Assembly (NCBI GenBank): GCA_020137815.1
Contig: CM035351.1
Span: 6,531,397 to 6,595,396 of the forward strand
DNA: 64,000 bases
Direction of reading: 5' to 3'
Source of the DNA: Hormiphora californensis
Lineage: Eukaryota > Ctenophora > Tentaculata > Cydippida > Pleurobrachiidae
Part shown: positions 27,810 through 40,893 of the stretch, piece after piece
How the letters are laid out: the number at the start of each line of letters is the position of its first letter
How positions within the stretch are numbered: the first letter of the stretch is position 1
Position numbers and translations under genes: made by a program
The notes under the pieces: model-generated
Told to the model about the DNA's origin: nothing
Databases searched by the model: none
What the model saw: only the letters and a program-made list of their open reading frames with translations

Positions 27810-28980
27810 TTATTCCGCGGTATAGCTGACAGTGTAGATTCCGGGGAAGAGACCCCATTGAGCCCCACACCTCCCCTCCCACCACCCATCTTGATTCTTG
27901 TAGTACACATACACCAGGTCTAGGTACCCCAGGGTCAGTTCATCAGATTGTCGGGCTAGGTAGGGCCAGGCAGCTCTCACAACATCAATATGTTGGGGAT
28001 CACTATTACTACTACTAGATTCCTCATCACTACTCCCCTCCTCTTCATCTTCCCTCCCCTCTTCCTCTTCCCTCCACTCCTGAGGAATAGCTGCACGACC
28101 ACCCCGGTACCCAGAGGAGGGTGGCTGTTGTTGTTGGGGTGGTTGGGAGAGGGAGTAGGTGTTGCCTCTAATAGCTATTGTGTCAATACTAAAGCTCTGT
28201 TGTAAGGCACTACTACCCCCTGCAGCTGACATCCTTCTGTGTCGCAGCGTGTCCCTTCCCTTGAACATATCTGCAATGTTAGCTACACTCTTACTACGCT
28301 CTCTGAGCTGTCTCTCTGTTCTGAACATGACATCTCCCTTACTGTACCTACAAAACAATGCCGTGAGGGGTCTTCCAACTAGCTTATTCTACAAATTTGA
28401 GAGGAATATGCAATCAAATTCTAAGTGTGCTTGAATTCTTTTTCAGTTGTTTCATAATAACTTACGTTTCTTCTTTTTTCCGTAGTCTAAGTGTGTTAAA
28501 ATAATCTGACAACTCCTTTCTACTAGATATGGGTCTGTAATCCTGAACCTGTTCTGACTCCTTTATACCATGTCCCACACTATCCAACGTGTTAAAATCA
28601 ATCCTACTCCGAATATGAGCCCTAATACTCGGGACCTCGGACGGGGCTTTCATTCTGCTACCTTTCGGTGGGACACTTCTTGGAAGACACACCGTACCAA
28701 CCCTGGACCGTGCATTCATTTCTCTGATAATACCAAATATCCGATTTAGATAACTGATATTTTCAGCGGTCTCCTCCAGCTCTCTCTCCTCCCGTGAGAT
28801 GACATTATCAAATGCAACCCCCATCTGAAGGAGGTTCTCTGAGAGACCGGCTAGTTTCCCAACCACATCTCCCAGAGTCAGGGTGGTTGGTAGGGGGTCA
28901 GTAGCAGTGTCTGCTATCTGTCTAAACTGAAGAAGTGCTGACAATGCCTCCCCCAACACCGACCCCTCACCGGGGTTCAT
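27810..28980 (-). CDS. ABI: Abl interactor (ABI), WAVE-complex subunit
   Basis: Two exons, 28980-28466 and 28347-27810 (GTAAG donor, TTTTGTAG acceptor), give 350 residues. The N-terminal helical part (about 1-100) is followed by a basic region and RSRIDFNTLDSVGHGIK, the ABI signature that sits in the homeodomain-homologous region. A Gln/Pro/Ser and acidic linker leads to a C-terminal SH3 domain (about 295-348) with the ALYDY-like AAWPYL, DELTL, DGWWEG and GLFPGIY motifs. In animals ABI binds WAVE and ABL and controls Arp2/3 actin assembly. The length is close to the shortest vertebrate paralogue (ABI3, about 366). All frames agree and no base skip is needed. The next upstream gene on this strand is UBR, about 3.4 kb away. 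Confidence 0.93.
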
Positions 28981-29495
28981 CTAATAATAGTGCACTGTTA
29001 GTGGTCAATTGTATCTGGTATACGCCTAGGCCATTTTTCCAGGGTCAATGTGCTACTGCGTGTGTACGAAAACAAGTCTAGTGCACGCTCTGTCTGGCGG
29101 CGCCTACCTGATCTGAGCTCACTCAAAACGTGGCCGGGTGCCGCTAGACAAGCTAGACAGGTGGTGAACGATGGGTAAGTACACAAAACGAGTAGGCATG
29201 AATTTCATAAAGCTGTCTGTAGTAGTGCTACTTGAACAAATTGAAAATTGAGATTTGAGGCCCAACCATACTAAAACATGAGCAAAATTGTAACAAGCAA
29301 ATACGTGGGTTTGTTTATCTGATATACAGGTTTTAGGATCTATCTTTTTCTCAATATTATGGTTGGCATGGACTTCTCCGGAAAAAGCAGGCCAAAAAAT
29401 GAGAATCATACAATTTAATGTTAGTAAATACTATTATAACTTGAGAAGTGAATACTGATCAGAATGTGATCCGTGATCAGACTTATCCTGCATTT

Positions 29496-29680
29496 TCGGA
29501 ACGTGTTCGTCTCAACACTGCGCGTCGCAGACTGTACCAAACCCGGGCGAACAAGCTAACAATAGTGCAATTACATGTGCGCGATGTACTATATCGCATG
29601 GAAGTTCACTATTGTTAGCTCGCTCACCCGGGCTAGCTCGTTCACCCGCGACGTGCAATGCCGAGACGAACACGCTCCGA
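29496..29680. mobile_element. Small inverted-repeat element upstream of ABI
   Basis: TCGGAACGTGTTCGTCTC at the left end mirrors GAGACGAACACGCTCCGA at the right end. An inner pair, GCTAACAATAGTG against ACTATTGTTAGC, continues the stem. About 185 bp, with no coding. Confidence 0.65.
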
Positions 29681-31317
29681 AAAGAGAGCATTATTTATTC
29701 CAAACTTTGCGGGCACGCAATGCACTTATATGTTTTATCTCAACTTAAATAAAGATAATTCAAGGCTGTTAAATTTAACACCCTCAATTTACATCTAACC
29801 CCCGGCAGCTGAAAGGGGGTAGGGTATCACGTGATTAGACTTTAAAAAGCACAAAAACAAAGGATTTAATACAAGGGGTGTCGCATATAACGTGCGAATT
29901 GCACGACAACAACAATACCACGTGCAATATAGTACAAGGGGGCAGTTGACGTAAAACCATTGAGCAACAAATTGTTACACCTTTTATTTAACTTGAGGCT
30001 CAATTTAACCAATCTTATCTAATCAGCAAGACAGGACTAAACTATGATTCTAGAACTAACTGCACTACTATATTAACTGCTATCTAATCCATATGGTTGT
30101 GTGATTACTGGACCGGGACTGCACATTACAGAGCTAGCTGAGAGGGCTAGGATAAGGAGGAAGACACAACGTACTGACATGCTATGCTAGACTAACAGTC
30201 TCTATCTGGTTACAGACAGTTATAGAGGGGACATCACGTGACACCCCCCCGCTCTACAGTTGTTTGTATCACGTGACCACATAAAATACACACTGCATAT
30301 ATATTGCAATGTAGGACTATATGGGATCAGGCAAGCGGTGCTTTATATTAGAGATATAATCAGATGTATATAGATCAAAGTGGATTGGGAAAGTATCGGA
30401 TTAGGATCATTATAATATAAAATCTAAGTTGCTAGAGTAAACGTTTTGGCCCCGCGACTCTAGCGATATTTTAAAAGGATTGTAAGTTAATTGAGTTGAG
30501 GGACCAAATGGTATCAGTGTTTTAGATTGCCGAGTAATACAGCGATCCCTCTCTTATACCCTTATCAAATAAGAGGATGGAGATATAAAGTTTTAATCAG
30601 AGCGTGCTATTGACACTATAGAAATACTGAGTGCCCTCTTATCACGAGGGAGAAAGCTGTAATTAACGTTTTAAATGCACCACGTGTTCTCCCTCTCTCC
30701 CTGAGCTGCTATATGGCAGTGATTGGTTAAATAACACCGGAAATGCCCCCTCCTCCCTAGCTGATGATGGTGGTGATTTGGTGACCACAAGAACTGTACT
30801 CACCACAACAACTCCTTGTAGTAGAGGTGTTAGAGTTAGAATATAAAGCTCCAGCTCCTGATTGGTCCGCTCATCCCCTTCCTCTCATCTCATTGGTCAC
30901 ATCCTCTAAATGATCTTTTGCGGTGGAGTAGCTGCTACAGCCGCCTCTCTCTCTCTCTAGGGGGAGGGATACGGTGTTATAATTTAATGGGTAAACTGGC
31001 ACACAACCGCGAGGACAAATAGTGCTAGTTGTAGGTCAAGTAGTGTTAGACAATGTCGGTCAATATTATTGTGGTCGATTTTTAAACGTTCTAGTTGGTC
31101 TATTAGATGGTTGCCATGCGTCACAACGAAGAATCAAGTGGAGAAACCGGAAACTTGAACAAGAATTTATATTGAAACGTATCACGATCAAGATCATAAA
31201 GTCTCACTACTAGCAACTGTAATTTGTAAAGGACAGGTACTTATCCTAGCAATATCTGATCCCTTTTACTAGCCTACCTAAAAGTAAACTGTTTGATCCA
31301 TGATCATATTTTACCCT

Positions 31318-31413
31318 ATCAGAGCATTGGCCTGACCCTATTCTCAGGAACTGTGGTCAGAGCATTGGCCTGACCCTATTCTCAGAGAACTGTGGTCAGA
31401 GCATTGGCATGAC
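31318..31413. repeat. Tandem copies of the TCAGAGCATTGGCCTGAC motif
   Basis: Two and a half copies of a 47-49 bp unit TCAGAGCATTGGCCTGACCC..ATTCTCAG..AACTGTGG. The core also occurs at 1527-1595 and, inverted, at 10166-10226. Confidence 0.85.
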
Positions 31414-31438
31414 ATATTTTACCCAGTAAAAGTTGTCA

Positions 31439-31595
31439 CAGTGGTGCTCCGTCAAATTGGCCGGCCGCACAGCGCCACCCAAAGCGTTGTCCGGACACGA
31501 CGTCCAAATAAAATCAGTGGAATGCGTCTTTGACGTCGTGGACAACGCTTTGGACAATGTTTAATGAGGGCGGCTAATATGACGGGGCACCACTG
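31439..31595. mobile_element. 157-bp MITE with TCA target duplication
   Basis: The left end is CAGTGGTGCTCCGTCA and the right end is TGACGGGGCACCACTG. The element is flanked by TCA on both sides (31436-31438 and 31596-31598), as in PIF/Harbinger-type insertions. Inner inverted words: AAAGCGTTGTCC / GACAACGCTTT. Confidence 0.75.
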
Positions 31596-32413
31596 TCAGA
31601 TCACTGACCCTATTCTCATGTCTTTAAAATATCACTCCACTGCGTGTGACTGATACTGATAGAGCGCAGTTTTGATTGATTAGCAATTATAAGTCAGTAG
31701 ATTCATCAGGGATATATACAGAACAGGGAAATGATGGCATGTTACACTACTTCCCCCACAGCCGCCGCCGTGAGGGGGACAGTGTTACATATTAAAAGGA
31801 GTCATAAGTTAGTTTAGAGATTGTATATATGCAGTTTTGATGACAAAGAGACTTCTAGTCAGCTATTAGATAGCAATACCCCTATCCTTGCTATTATATG
31901 GGCTTGCTATAAAAGAGAATCAGATAGACAGATGGAGAGAATAGCGAGAAAAAGAGGGGAGAAAATAGCGAGAAAAAGAGAAATAAAGGGGGAGAGAAAA
32001 AGAAGGAGAGTCAAGAGATCAAAGACGGCGAGAATGGAGACTTAGCTCCGCTTAGTTAATAAAATTCAGCGAACTTTATATTGTCAGTCGTGTAGACCTG
32101 AGTGTAGTAAATAGAGACAGCTTGTAACACTCGTCAGAGAGACAGGTCACATACCTTTATTCCAACACGGTATCCAGTTGCGATGATTTGTGATAATTAT
32201 TTTCGGACAGGATATGAGGCATATCTGCTGCAGTGCCATGGACCTAGTGCTGAAACAGTAGACTTTGTAAGGAGAGAGGGTAGCGCGCGTTACGCATTGT
32301 CATATTTACACACGCAGGGAGACAGGACGTAATTTGACTGAGAGAAGAAACGTAAAGAACAGTTTTGCATTTTTATAAACACTTTAAAAAATAAAATCAA
32401 CCAACCAGACCTT

Positions 32414-35400
32414 TCAATAATTCCGACCAATGTTATTAATTCTCCCATACTCATAATCCCCATTTCTCGCTACAAGGGGCCGAATCTCATGCTTTACCCA
32501 CATTTGCTCTATTTTCTTATACAAAGTCTCAGAAAGTGTCAGTGCTTTGTTCCGGCTCGTTTTGAAGCTCTCCCCATATTTGTCCACGTACGGACCACTA
32601 AGATGCATGCCCTGAGTACCCAGGGGCAGGAGTAGGACTTGGCATTTATCCAGGGTTAGGAACACACCCAGGGATCCACTACATTTATACGCGTGGACAT
32701 TACAAGGACCACTAGTATGACCATTTATATCCTCACTGCAGCAGTAACTCTGATAGCACACCATCTCACCACATACCAAACATACCGCCAGGAACTTGTT
32801 CTTCCCTTTTGGGCAGCAGTAGGTTGAACCCCGGACCAACAGATCGATAAAACTCTCAGGCAGCTCCGCCAGTTTCCCCTCCCGAACTGATCTGCTGGCC
32901 ACCAATGCCTGCCAGAACTTATCCTTGTTGAGGGCCCCCAACCAGCCGTGTACCAGACTGCTCTTTAGAGTACCACTAATCTGGAGGAGAGAGGAGAGGG
33001 ATCCTATACCCAGGTACGCTATCACCAGATCGAACTCTCCCTCGGGACTCTGTAGTTCACACAGTGTGGCAGGTCCTGTGATACAGGTGGAGTATCGGAG
33101 GAAGAGGGACATCTTCCGAAGGAAGGGGAGGAGCCTCTTCTTCAGTTGAGATAGGAGGTATGTGGGTGAGGGGTAGGGGTCATCTACCTCACTCATCCCA
33201 GACACCTTCCTGATATATCCCCACACCCCTGCTACCTCAATGGCTAATGTACCCCCTGCACCCGTCTCTGGAGCGAGACTGCTGGGCTTCACTGACATCA
33301 GGATCTTCAAGGTCTCAGCGAGTACTGATAGCTCCACCAGTGCCCCATTGTTACCTTTACCAGGTGTTGTTAGAAGGAACTTGGCTGCTACAAAGACAGT
33401 GAATACATCCATATTGAGCAGAGAGAGGGTGGGTGAGGGTCGGAAGAGAGATAACATTTCACTCTTCAGCTTGTTGCTGTGAACACCATACTGTATGCTG
33501 AGAGGAAAGGTCCAGAGGAACGTCTCCCAGAAAGATTCTTGATAACTCGCCAGCCCCGCTAACAAGGGCTTACCACGAATATTGTACTCCATAGCAGAGA
33601 ACGTGTAGGCGATCATCTTCAAGGCGTATACAAGGGTTGGTGTTTCCTTTTTAGGTGTATTTAGTGTCATTCTGACCTTCTCAAAGAACCTGGTCATATC
33701 CATGTTGAATCGTACAGGATACGTCATCGCGTCGGGCCAGTCTTGCACTCCAATGATTCCCCCATCAAACTCAGGGAACAATGCTGCTCGGTGGTGCTCT
33801 ATGGTCTCCAACACATCAGGGATGCCACTATCTTCTATCACCCGCTCCGATTCATCAGGTTCTGTAGTTGTCATCATGACGGCATTCTGATCAGTGTCAT
33901 TGACCACCTGTAGGAACTCTTCAGTGCTCATATCAGCGGGTTCTTTCTTTAGCGCCACAACAGGGACCACAGTGTTGCTGATCATCTTGCAGTAGGGGCA
34001 GACAAAACACTTGTTGCGGATGGGGTGTATCATACTGTCTCCTGCTAGAGTTAGTATCTGTCTGACAAGTGGATTAGGGGTGGTTCTGATGATGCTCTGA
34101 AGGCACCTCATGTGGATGGGGTGGCCACAAGACTGGATATGAAGGTTCTCTCCCCCTAACAACTCCCCCATATCTCCTGGCAGATCGCCCGATTTCTGAG
34201 GCTTGAACACCACACTTTTCTCCACCAAACACCCGTACATTAGGGTTGTTTCATCAGTAACCTTCTCGCTATCGTGACACAAGATACACTGTAGTGTGGT
34301 GTTCTCCTGTGTGGGCAGTGGCCCCTTTTTAGCCCCACACGCCACCCTCTCCTCGCACTCCACCACCATCCCCTCCCCTTGCTCCTCTCCCTCCTCCACC
34401 TCCATAGTTTCAAATACACCCTGGTTATCGGTAAAGAAAGCCGCCTGATCCATCTTAAACTTTCCCATGATGTTCCTCCTTCTGGCTGCTGCCTTTGCTG
34501 CCTTGTCACAGATCTTGTCACTACCCGTGTCCTGTCCTTTGCCTTCCTCAGCAGGTATCTCATTTGTCAGAACACCAGATGTGTGGACTATCCACCTCAG
34601 GATGGGTTTTATCTCCACAATGGCCTTAGCGGATGAGATCAGGAGAGTTTGTATCAGGGAGAGGATGGACTGCTGGTTGTTCACTGCAGTCTCAACACCA
34701 TCAAATATGAGGTAGTAGGGGTTCCCTGTGGCTGAGATGACTTCAGAGAACTTGGGATAGAGGGGTGTGGGACCGACCTGTTCGTCATGTAACCCGTTCA
34801 TTATAATGTGAACAACCTGGTGAACCAGGAGGTCAGATACCATGGGACTCTCCGAGGTGAATCTTAGTAACACAACGTACATGAACCTCTGTAGGACTGG
34901 ACTGGTAAAGTACTGACGTAACCCTGACATTGCTGTTACAAATGGAGGCATTGGTGGAGGAATGAAATTCTTCCTCTTACCCAGCCAGGCATAATAGACA
35001 CCCTCAACTCTCTGTCTTTGACCGTGGGCAAAGTGATAATAGAATGGGTTCAGCTCCTCGTATAACGCTGGTTTCAAACTCATGCTAATCTTAACCCCAT
35101 CTTCCTTTACTTTCACAGCTATCTCTTCAAACATTTCCTCCATCTTAGGGGTCCTGGTGATCCTCTCCTCCATCAAACTGGTGAAATTCATTTCCAGAGA
35201 TCGCATAACTTTACTACGGGGCAGCCGGGCGGTGGCCAGGATATGAAGGGCATCCTTCCGTATTATATCGTAATCAGTCGCCTCACTGACATTAGCTCTA
35301 TGTCGCTCACAGACCGTATACAGGACCAGAGAGGCGAAGGCCTCTGCCATCCTGAGTAGAGGTATAAATGGAACGTCAGTGTTAGGCTGAACGAAGAAGG

Positions 35401-38400
35401 GCTCTAGTGTGTACTTGTGTATTATCCGAATCAGCGCCTCGTTAGGTTGGCAGGCTGCCATTAGATTCTGTAGGAACACCAGGTCTTTATCCCACATAAT
35501 ACTCTTATAGTGCTCCCTGTAGCAACTAGCCTGGTTATCCATCGTAGTTCCGTTCCTTTTCCACAGGTTCGCCTCAATCTGCTGACTCAGGATGATTGGT
35601 CGGAGAGGCAGGTCTAGTAGTTCCTGGCAGGAGAACTCGCCGTAAACCTCGTTAAGATCGACAATGTGGGGCTGCAGTTTGGAGACGTACGACACGACCA
35701 TGCCCATAAACCTACAGATGGGCAGATGGAAACTGACGGGGCTGTACAGGACGTGATGATCTACGTATCTTATAGCGAGGGGGAACATTTGAAGGGTTGA
35801 CTTGCTCTTGTGTGCCACCTTCCACTGGGAAGTGTCCTCACTACTTGAGAGATGTGCCACCATCTCAGCAACAGCGGGTGCAGTGTTCACCGGACAGGGA
35901 TCATTCGTCTTCATCACATCTCCCTTCATCATACATTCCAGGAGGGTGTCCAGACAGGCTCTCTGGAGGGTTGGGGTAGAAACACACCACTTAGCCACTG
36001 TCATTGTGATCAGATTCAGGTCAGATATCTCCAACATAAAGTACACATCCCACTCCCTATCCCTTGCGATGTGGTTACTACTCTCCCGTTTGTGGGGGTT
36101 CATCTCCTGAAGCCAATCCCAGGAAGCGGACAAACAGCTTAAAGAAACGGAGGAAAGCCGCCTCGATAGGCGGGGGTCACTGTTTCAGGGACATTGGACA
36201 GGATAAACTTAATGTCCGTCATGATTGCCATTAATCCTCTCTCTTGTTTTATTGATGTTTGTGATACTGGTCGAGTCCTCTCCCTGCCATCCTTTCCAAC
36301 ACTCACAAACCTCCCATAGAACTCCAGAAACTGAGAATATATGACCTCTGCAGCGGAGTGTTCAAGTAGCAACATGTGGGAGATAGGAGGGGACAGTGAA
36401 GAGTTGTACTGTCAGGGATACCACTGAGTAGGTGGCCTCCCTACCCCTCTCATCGTGCACATAAGCACCGATAATTGACTCGTAATTCTTGATGAGGATC
36501 ACTGCAAAGTCTTTCTTGTGTACTGGATCCACTAGGTATGTGCCCATGAAGAGGGAGTGCCAGGCACACTTGATCTTCTTCCAGAGGTAGGATTCACTTA
36601 GTAGGATGCCCTCTATCTGGGTTGTTCCCTGTGTCACCGACCCCAGACCCACCTGATGAGAGGATAGGGTGGTGTTAATATTATACAAGGTGGCCCATAA
36701 ATTATGAGGCCCGGGGACGAGCTGTACCTCCGAAACGGTGATAGTTGTGCAAAAACAAACTACGGGAACATGCTGGAACAATTCCTTGGTAACTTTTTGC
36801 AAATTTTGAGTTTTTTATTCAAAAGTTCATTTTTCATTCATGAACTATTTACACGTTCATTAATGAATTAAGGACTCTAATTTACCGAGAGTGAGCCATT
36901 TTGTTTGGGTTGAATTTATCTTTCCAATGAGCACCATGAAAATCAAATTGAAGCACCAGGTCACATGTCAGTTGAGAAAATGCACATGCATGATTTTGGC
37001 TCTTCCTGCGACTTTCAATCAGCTGTATCACGGCTACCTTTTGTTCAATCTTTTTTAAAATTTGGGTGAACATTGGATAAGCAAAGATCTTTGCTCACAA
37101 GAAAAATCAAGGTCAAAACAGAAAGTTCATTTTTGAGTTTCGGTAGTTCATTCCACTCATTCAGGAACCAACATCCCTAAAGGGGGGGGGGGGGGGGGCG
37201 GCTGAAGTTTTTGAAGTTTTTGAAGTCAACTTCAAAAACTTCAAAGAGAAACTTAGGGTGGAAAACTTCAAAAACTTCAAAAACTTCAAAAACTCATATC
37301 TCCTAAACCGTTGGAGATAGGCCCTATGTTGCTTCATAACTCGTATATAAACTTGCATATTCCGAACAAGATGCACCCCTTTAAAAAGCTTATAGTCACT
37401 CATAAACCATAAAAACTGGTCTAGCCCAAAAAAAGTCATGCGCACACACACAATTATGAAAATATCCCATTATCCCTCGAATTAGATGAGGTGGAGACTT
37501 CATTTTGGCACGTACCCCCACTAACTCGAGGCCGCTGATGATTTTGGTGTCCATATTTTTTTCACTACTCCCTTCATAAAAAATTTGCATTTTGTGAAAC
37601 TGGCAAAAAGGGTGTGGCCCCAAAAAAATTTTTGAAAATTTACTTCATAATTTTTAAACACTTTCTTAGCATTTTCTAGGCAATTTTTTGAGTTATAGAA
37701 TGAAAATAAAATCTGTTTTTACAAAAAATTTAAATTTTTTACACTAAATTGTGCCATGGATTTCATGGCTAGTAATCATTGTAAATATCCTAATTTGTGG
37801 TAGAAAAAGGGCAGACAAGGACGGATAACTTTGCCATAATATGTATTAAGCATGAAACTAACCTAAACAAGTGTAATAATAGTCACTGATAGCATATAAA
37901 ATTAGTTTAGAGTTTTTGAAGTTTTTGAAGTTTTTGAAGTCAACTTCAAAAACTTCAAAAACTCAAAAAGTAGGGTGGAAAACTTCAAACTTCAAAAACT
38001 TCAGCCGGCCCCCCCCCCCCCTAAAGTGATGAAAAGTGATTGGTTTTGTTTGGCCCATACCCTGCGATGATAGAGAGGTGTAAAAACACGTTTCCGTGCT
38101 AGTTAGTGGGTGTCCATGTGATCATGATGATATCTGACACCTCTTCTGAGCCATAATCAAGGGATTTTCTCGAATTCAAGCATGTGATTTGGGTTATCTG
38201 TGATTGGTATCGTGCAGCAATGTTGAGAGATCTCATAGCACCTCAAAAATTATGATTATCTCAATGAAATGAGTTGATTTATGATAGAAGAGATTAAAAC
38301 AGACGTCAAAATGAGGTGCTATGAGATCTCTCAACATTGCTGCACGATACCAATCACAGATAACCCAAATCACATGCTTGAATTCGAGAAAATCCCTTGA

Positions 38401-39712
38401 TTATGGCTCAGAAGAGGTGTCAGATATCATCATGATCACATGGACACCCACTAACTAGCCCGGAAACGTGTTTTTACACCTCTCTATCATCGCAGGGTAT
38501 GGGCCAAACAAAACCAATCACTTCTCATCACTTTAGGGATGTTGGTTCCTGAATGAGTGGAATGAACTACCAAAACTCAAAAATGAACTTTCAGTTTTGA
38601 CCTTGATTTTTCTTGTGAGCAAAGATCTTTGCTTATCCAATGTTCACCCAAATTTTTAAAAAGATTGAACAAAAGGTAGCCGTGATACAGCTGATTGAAA
38701 GTCGCAGGAAGAGCCAAAATCATGCATGTGCATTTTCTCAACTGACATGTGACCTGGTGCTTCAATTTGATTTTCATGGTGCTCATTGGAAAGATAAATT
38801 CAACCCAAACGAAATGGCTCACTCTCGGTAAATTAGAGTCCTTAATTCATTAATGAACGTGTAAATAGTTCATGAATGAAAAATGAACTTTTGAATAAAA
38901 AACTCAAAATTTGCAAAAAGTTACCAAGGAATTGTTCCAGCATGTTCCCGTAGTTTGTTTTTGCACAACTATCACCGTTTCGGAGGTACAGCTCGTCCCC
39001 CGGCCTCATAATTTATGGTAGTAGTATTCAAGGTCAAACAGATAGGCGATAGCTGTAAATCTGTCAAACCGTGACACATACAATATAGCAAGTGTACAAG
39101 TAGGTTAGAGTGACTTGATTGTTAGGACAGGGGACTAGCGAGCTGACGTCACACCCTGTTGAATAAACACACTTACATTGCAGATTATCCGTCTAAATCC
39201 TGGGTTCACAGCCAAGTCTGACAACAGCTTGATAACATCAACAAGCACCTCTTGCAGATAATACGAGTAGGTCTGCATTGTTCGGGCCTGTCATGGGACA
39301 TGTGTGTTAGTGATACTTAGCGGGTTCGAGGGGGGGGGGGGGGTCCGGGTCAGTGAGAGTTGTATATTCGTGGGTTTTTGACACCGGGAACGAAGTTTTG
39401 GTACACTCACCATCAGGGGTTTCTTTTCTGTGTTTCTGCTTGGTTTGTAATTAAGGAACCTGTTCGTCAACTCCATACAGATATCCCTGCTTGCTTCTTT
39501 GATCTTCATCCTGCCCTCCCTGTCAATACCAGTTGCCATGGCTGATGCCTCTGTGTGACTGCAGTCCAACAACGTCTTGAACTGTTTGATTACCTCATCG
39601 AAGTTGTGGTATTCATCATTCAGTATCACAGTTGAGAACCTGGGAGAGAGGGATTTGTGTTCTAACCCTCCTTATTTACGAAAACCGGGGTGCGGTGAGA
39701 GAGGGGGTTCAG

Positions 39713-39758
<46 letters not shown>

Positions 39759-40893
39759 GGTTACTAGTAACATATCACTCTGAGGTCACCAACTGGTAAT
39801 GGTGTCACACCTCTTGACAAGGCGGAGTACCAGGTAAATCAGGTTCCCGAGACGTCGTATACAAACAAACAACAAATCACAGCTCTTCATTTGCACAAGA
39901 AATCACCAACAAGAGAGATGAGGTAATACCTGTCAGAAACTCCATGTTCGGTGGTAGGCATCAGAGATTTGGGTATATCGAACACACTCTCATGATTATC
40001 TACATCCTGGTCAATATATACCATCCACGCCAAGTGTAATATCTCCTGTTGAGATGGTGGTGTTATGAGTAACAAAAGTAGAAAAACATTTCCAGACCTC
40101 GATGATGTTGTCTCAATTTTGACAAGTTCAAGCATGGTGATTTCTTACCGTGAACAGACACTTTGCAATGTTCCTTATCTTCACAGGTAATTTTAATTCA
40201 ATGTCTTCCTTTTCTTCCTCTGTACTCTCGTGGATAGAGCAAGTGGAACCCTGCAATGAGACATTAGACATGATTAACAATTAATGAGAGAGATTATACA
40301 ATTATATCCACACGTTCCGGCGATAAGCTGGTGGCTCACAGACTTATCAGTACATATATCACTCAAGTAAGCGATAGTTTGTCAGTATAATTCTAGTAAG
40401 CGATAGTTTGTCAGTATATCACTCAAGTATTAGCGATGTTTTATAACTCACATATTTCCAGGCTTCCTCGTCGCCCACAATCGCACATTCCAGTGCCGGG
40501 TGAGGTGTGAACCAGCAAGGTGTGACCCTCCCGCTTGTGAATGCTGTTGTTATAACACGCCATACACATGACACACGTACTGTCAATAGCACACTCCACA
40601 CACCGGAAGGTGGGGTCCCCAAAGTTCATGACCCTTCCACAGGGTCCCCCAGCTGACGCAAATTCTTGCAACTCTGGTAACACCACCGAAGGATCCTTCC
40701 CCGCACATAGCACAAATCGTAGAGTATCTGATACTTCCGCGGCTAGAGTTTCGTAGGGGTCTGAACCATCCATCCATTGGAGGATGGCTGACCGGAGGTA
40801 AAAGTGCAGAAATTCATCGTTAGGGTTATCAGATTCCGTGAACTCCTTCACAAACTTCTCACGGTCGTTAGTGAGATTCTCTTTTGCAGTCAT
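32414..40893 (-). CDS. UBR1: UBR1/UBR2-type N-recognin E3 ubiquitin ligase
   Basis: E3 ligase of the N-degron pathway. Exons: 40893-40452, 40250-40149, 40045-39930, 39639-39411, 39287-39177 and a huge last exon 36652-32414. Domains in order: UBR box (from CGRVMNFGDPTFRCVECAID, residue about 85), ClpS-like region (ILNDEYHNFDEVI), helical mid-part (LFTVPSYLPH, IMTDIKFIL), RING (Cys pairs encoded between about 34298 and 33988, QCILCHD through CPYC), and the UBLC end (PYVDKYGES near the C terminus). With four single bases skipped (40473; one in 36364-36373; 36141; one in 36116-36119) all splice phases fit and the product is about 1,744 residues, close to human UBR1/2 at about 1,750. Without the skips the UBR box is broken and two stop codons cut the frame. 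UBR1 against UBR2 cannot be decided. Confidence 0.92.
36695..39018. mobile_element. Foldback element in a UBR intron
   Basis: Outer ends CCATAAATTATGAGGC and its reverse complement. The arms (about 36695-37181 plus 38026-38265 against 38290-39018) are nearly perfect mirror copies. A second element has inserted into the left arm at 37182-38018. It lies between the UBR exons at 39287-39177 and 36652 onwards. No coding. Confidence 0.85.
37182..38018. mobile_element. Second G-run-ended element, nested in the foldback
   Basis: Left end: 17 G then CGGCTGAAGTTTTTGAAG. Right end: CTTCAAAAACTTCAGCCGG then a C run. CCCTAAA precedes and follows it (37175-37181 and 38019-38025). The other arm of the foldback shows the same site empty (CATCACTTTAGGGATG near 38527-38542), which proves the insertion. 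Subterminal TTTTTGAAG repeats occur on both sides. Confidence 0.85.
39713..39756. repeat. (GA)n microsatellite in a UBR intron
   Basis: Uninterrupted GA dinucleotides apart from the edges, in the intron between the exons at 40045-39930 and 39639-39411. Confidence 0.9.

Larger units (their letters stand above)
28981..32413. other. Intergenic between UBR 3' end and ABI 5' end
   Basis: Both neighbours are on the - strand, so this holds the ABI promoter side and the UBR 3' end. No gene is recognised. It contains two small inverted-repeat elements and a tandem repeat listed separately, plus several CACGTG/CACGTGAT motifs near 29830-30290 and 30680. Confidence 0.6.

Noticed and set aside
28981-32413. 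Possible CRISPR-like or operon-like structure among the short repeats
   Set aside because: Eukaryotic DNA; repeats are inverted transposon ends or simple tandem repeats without regular spacers.
34240-34563. Second gene antisense or overlapping inside the UBR last exon
   Set aside because: All such frames are alternative-frame shadows of the well-matched UBR protein, including its RING region.
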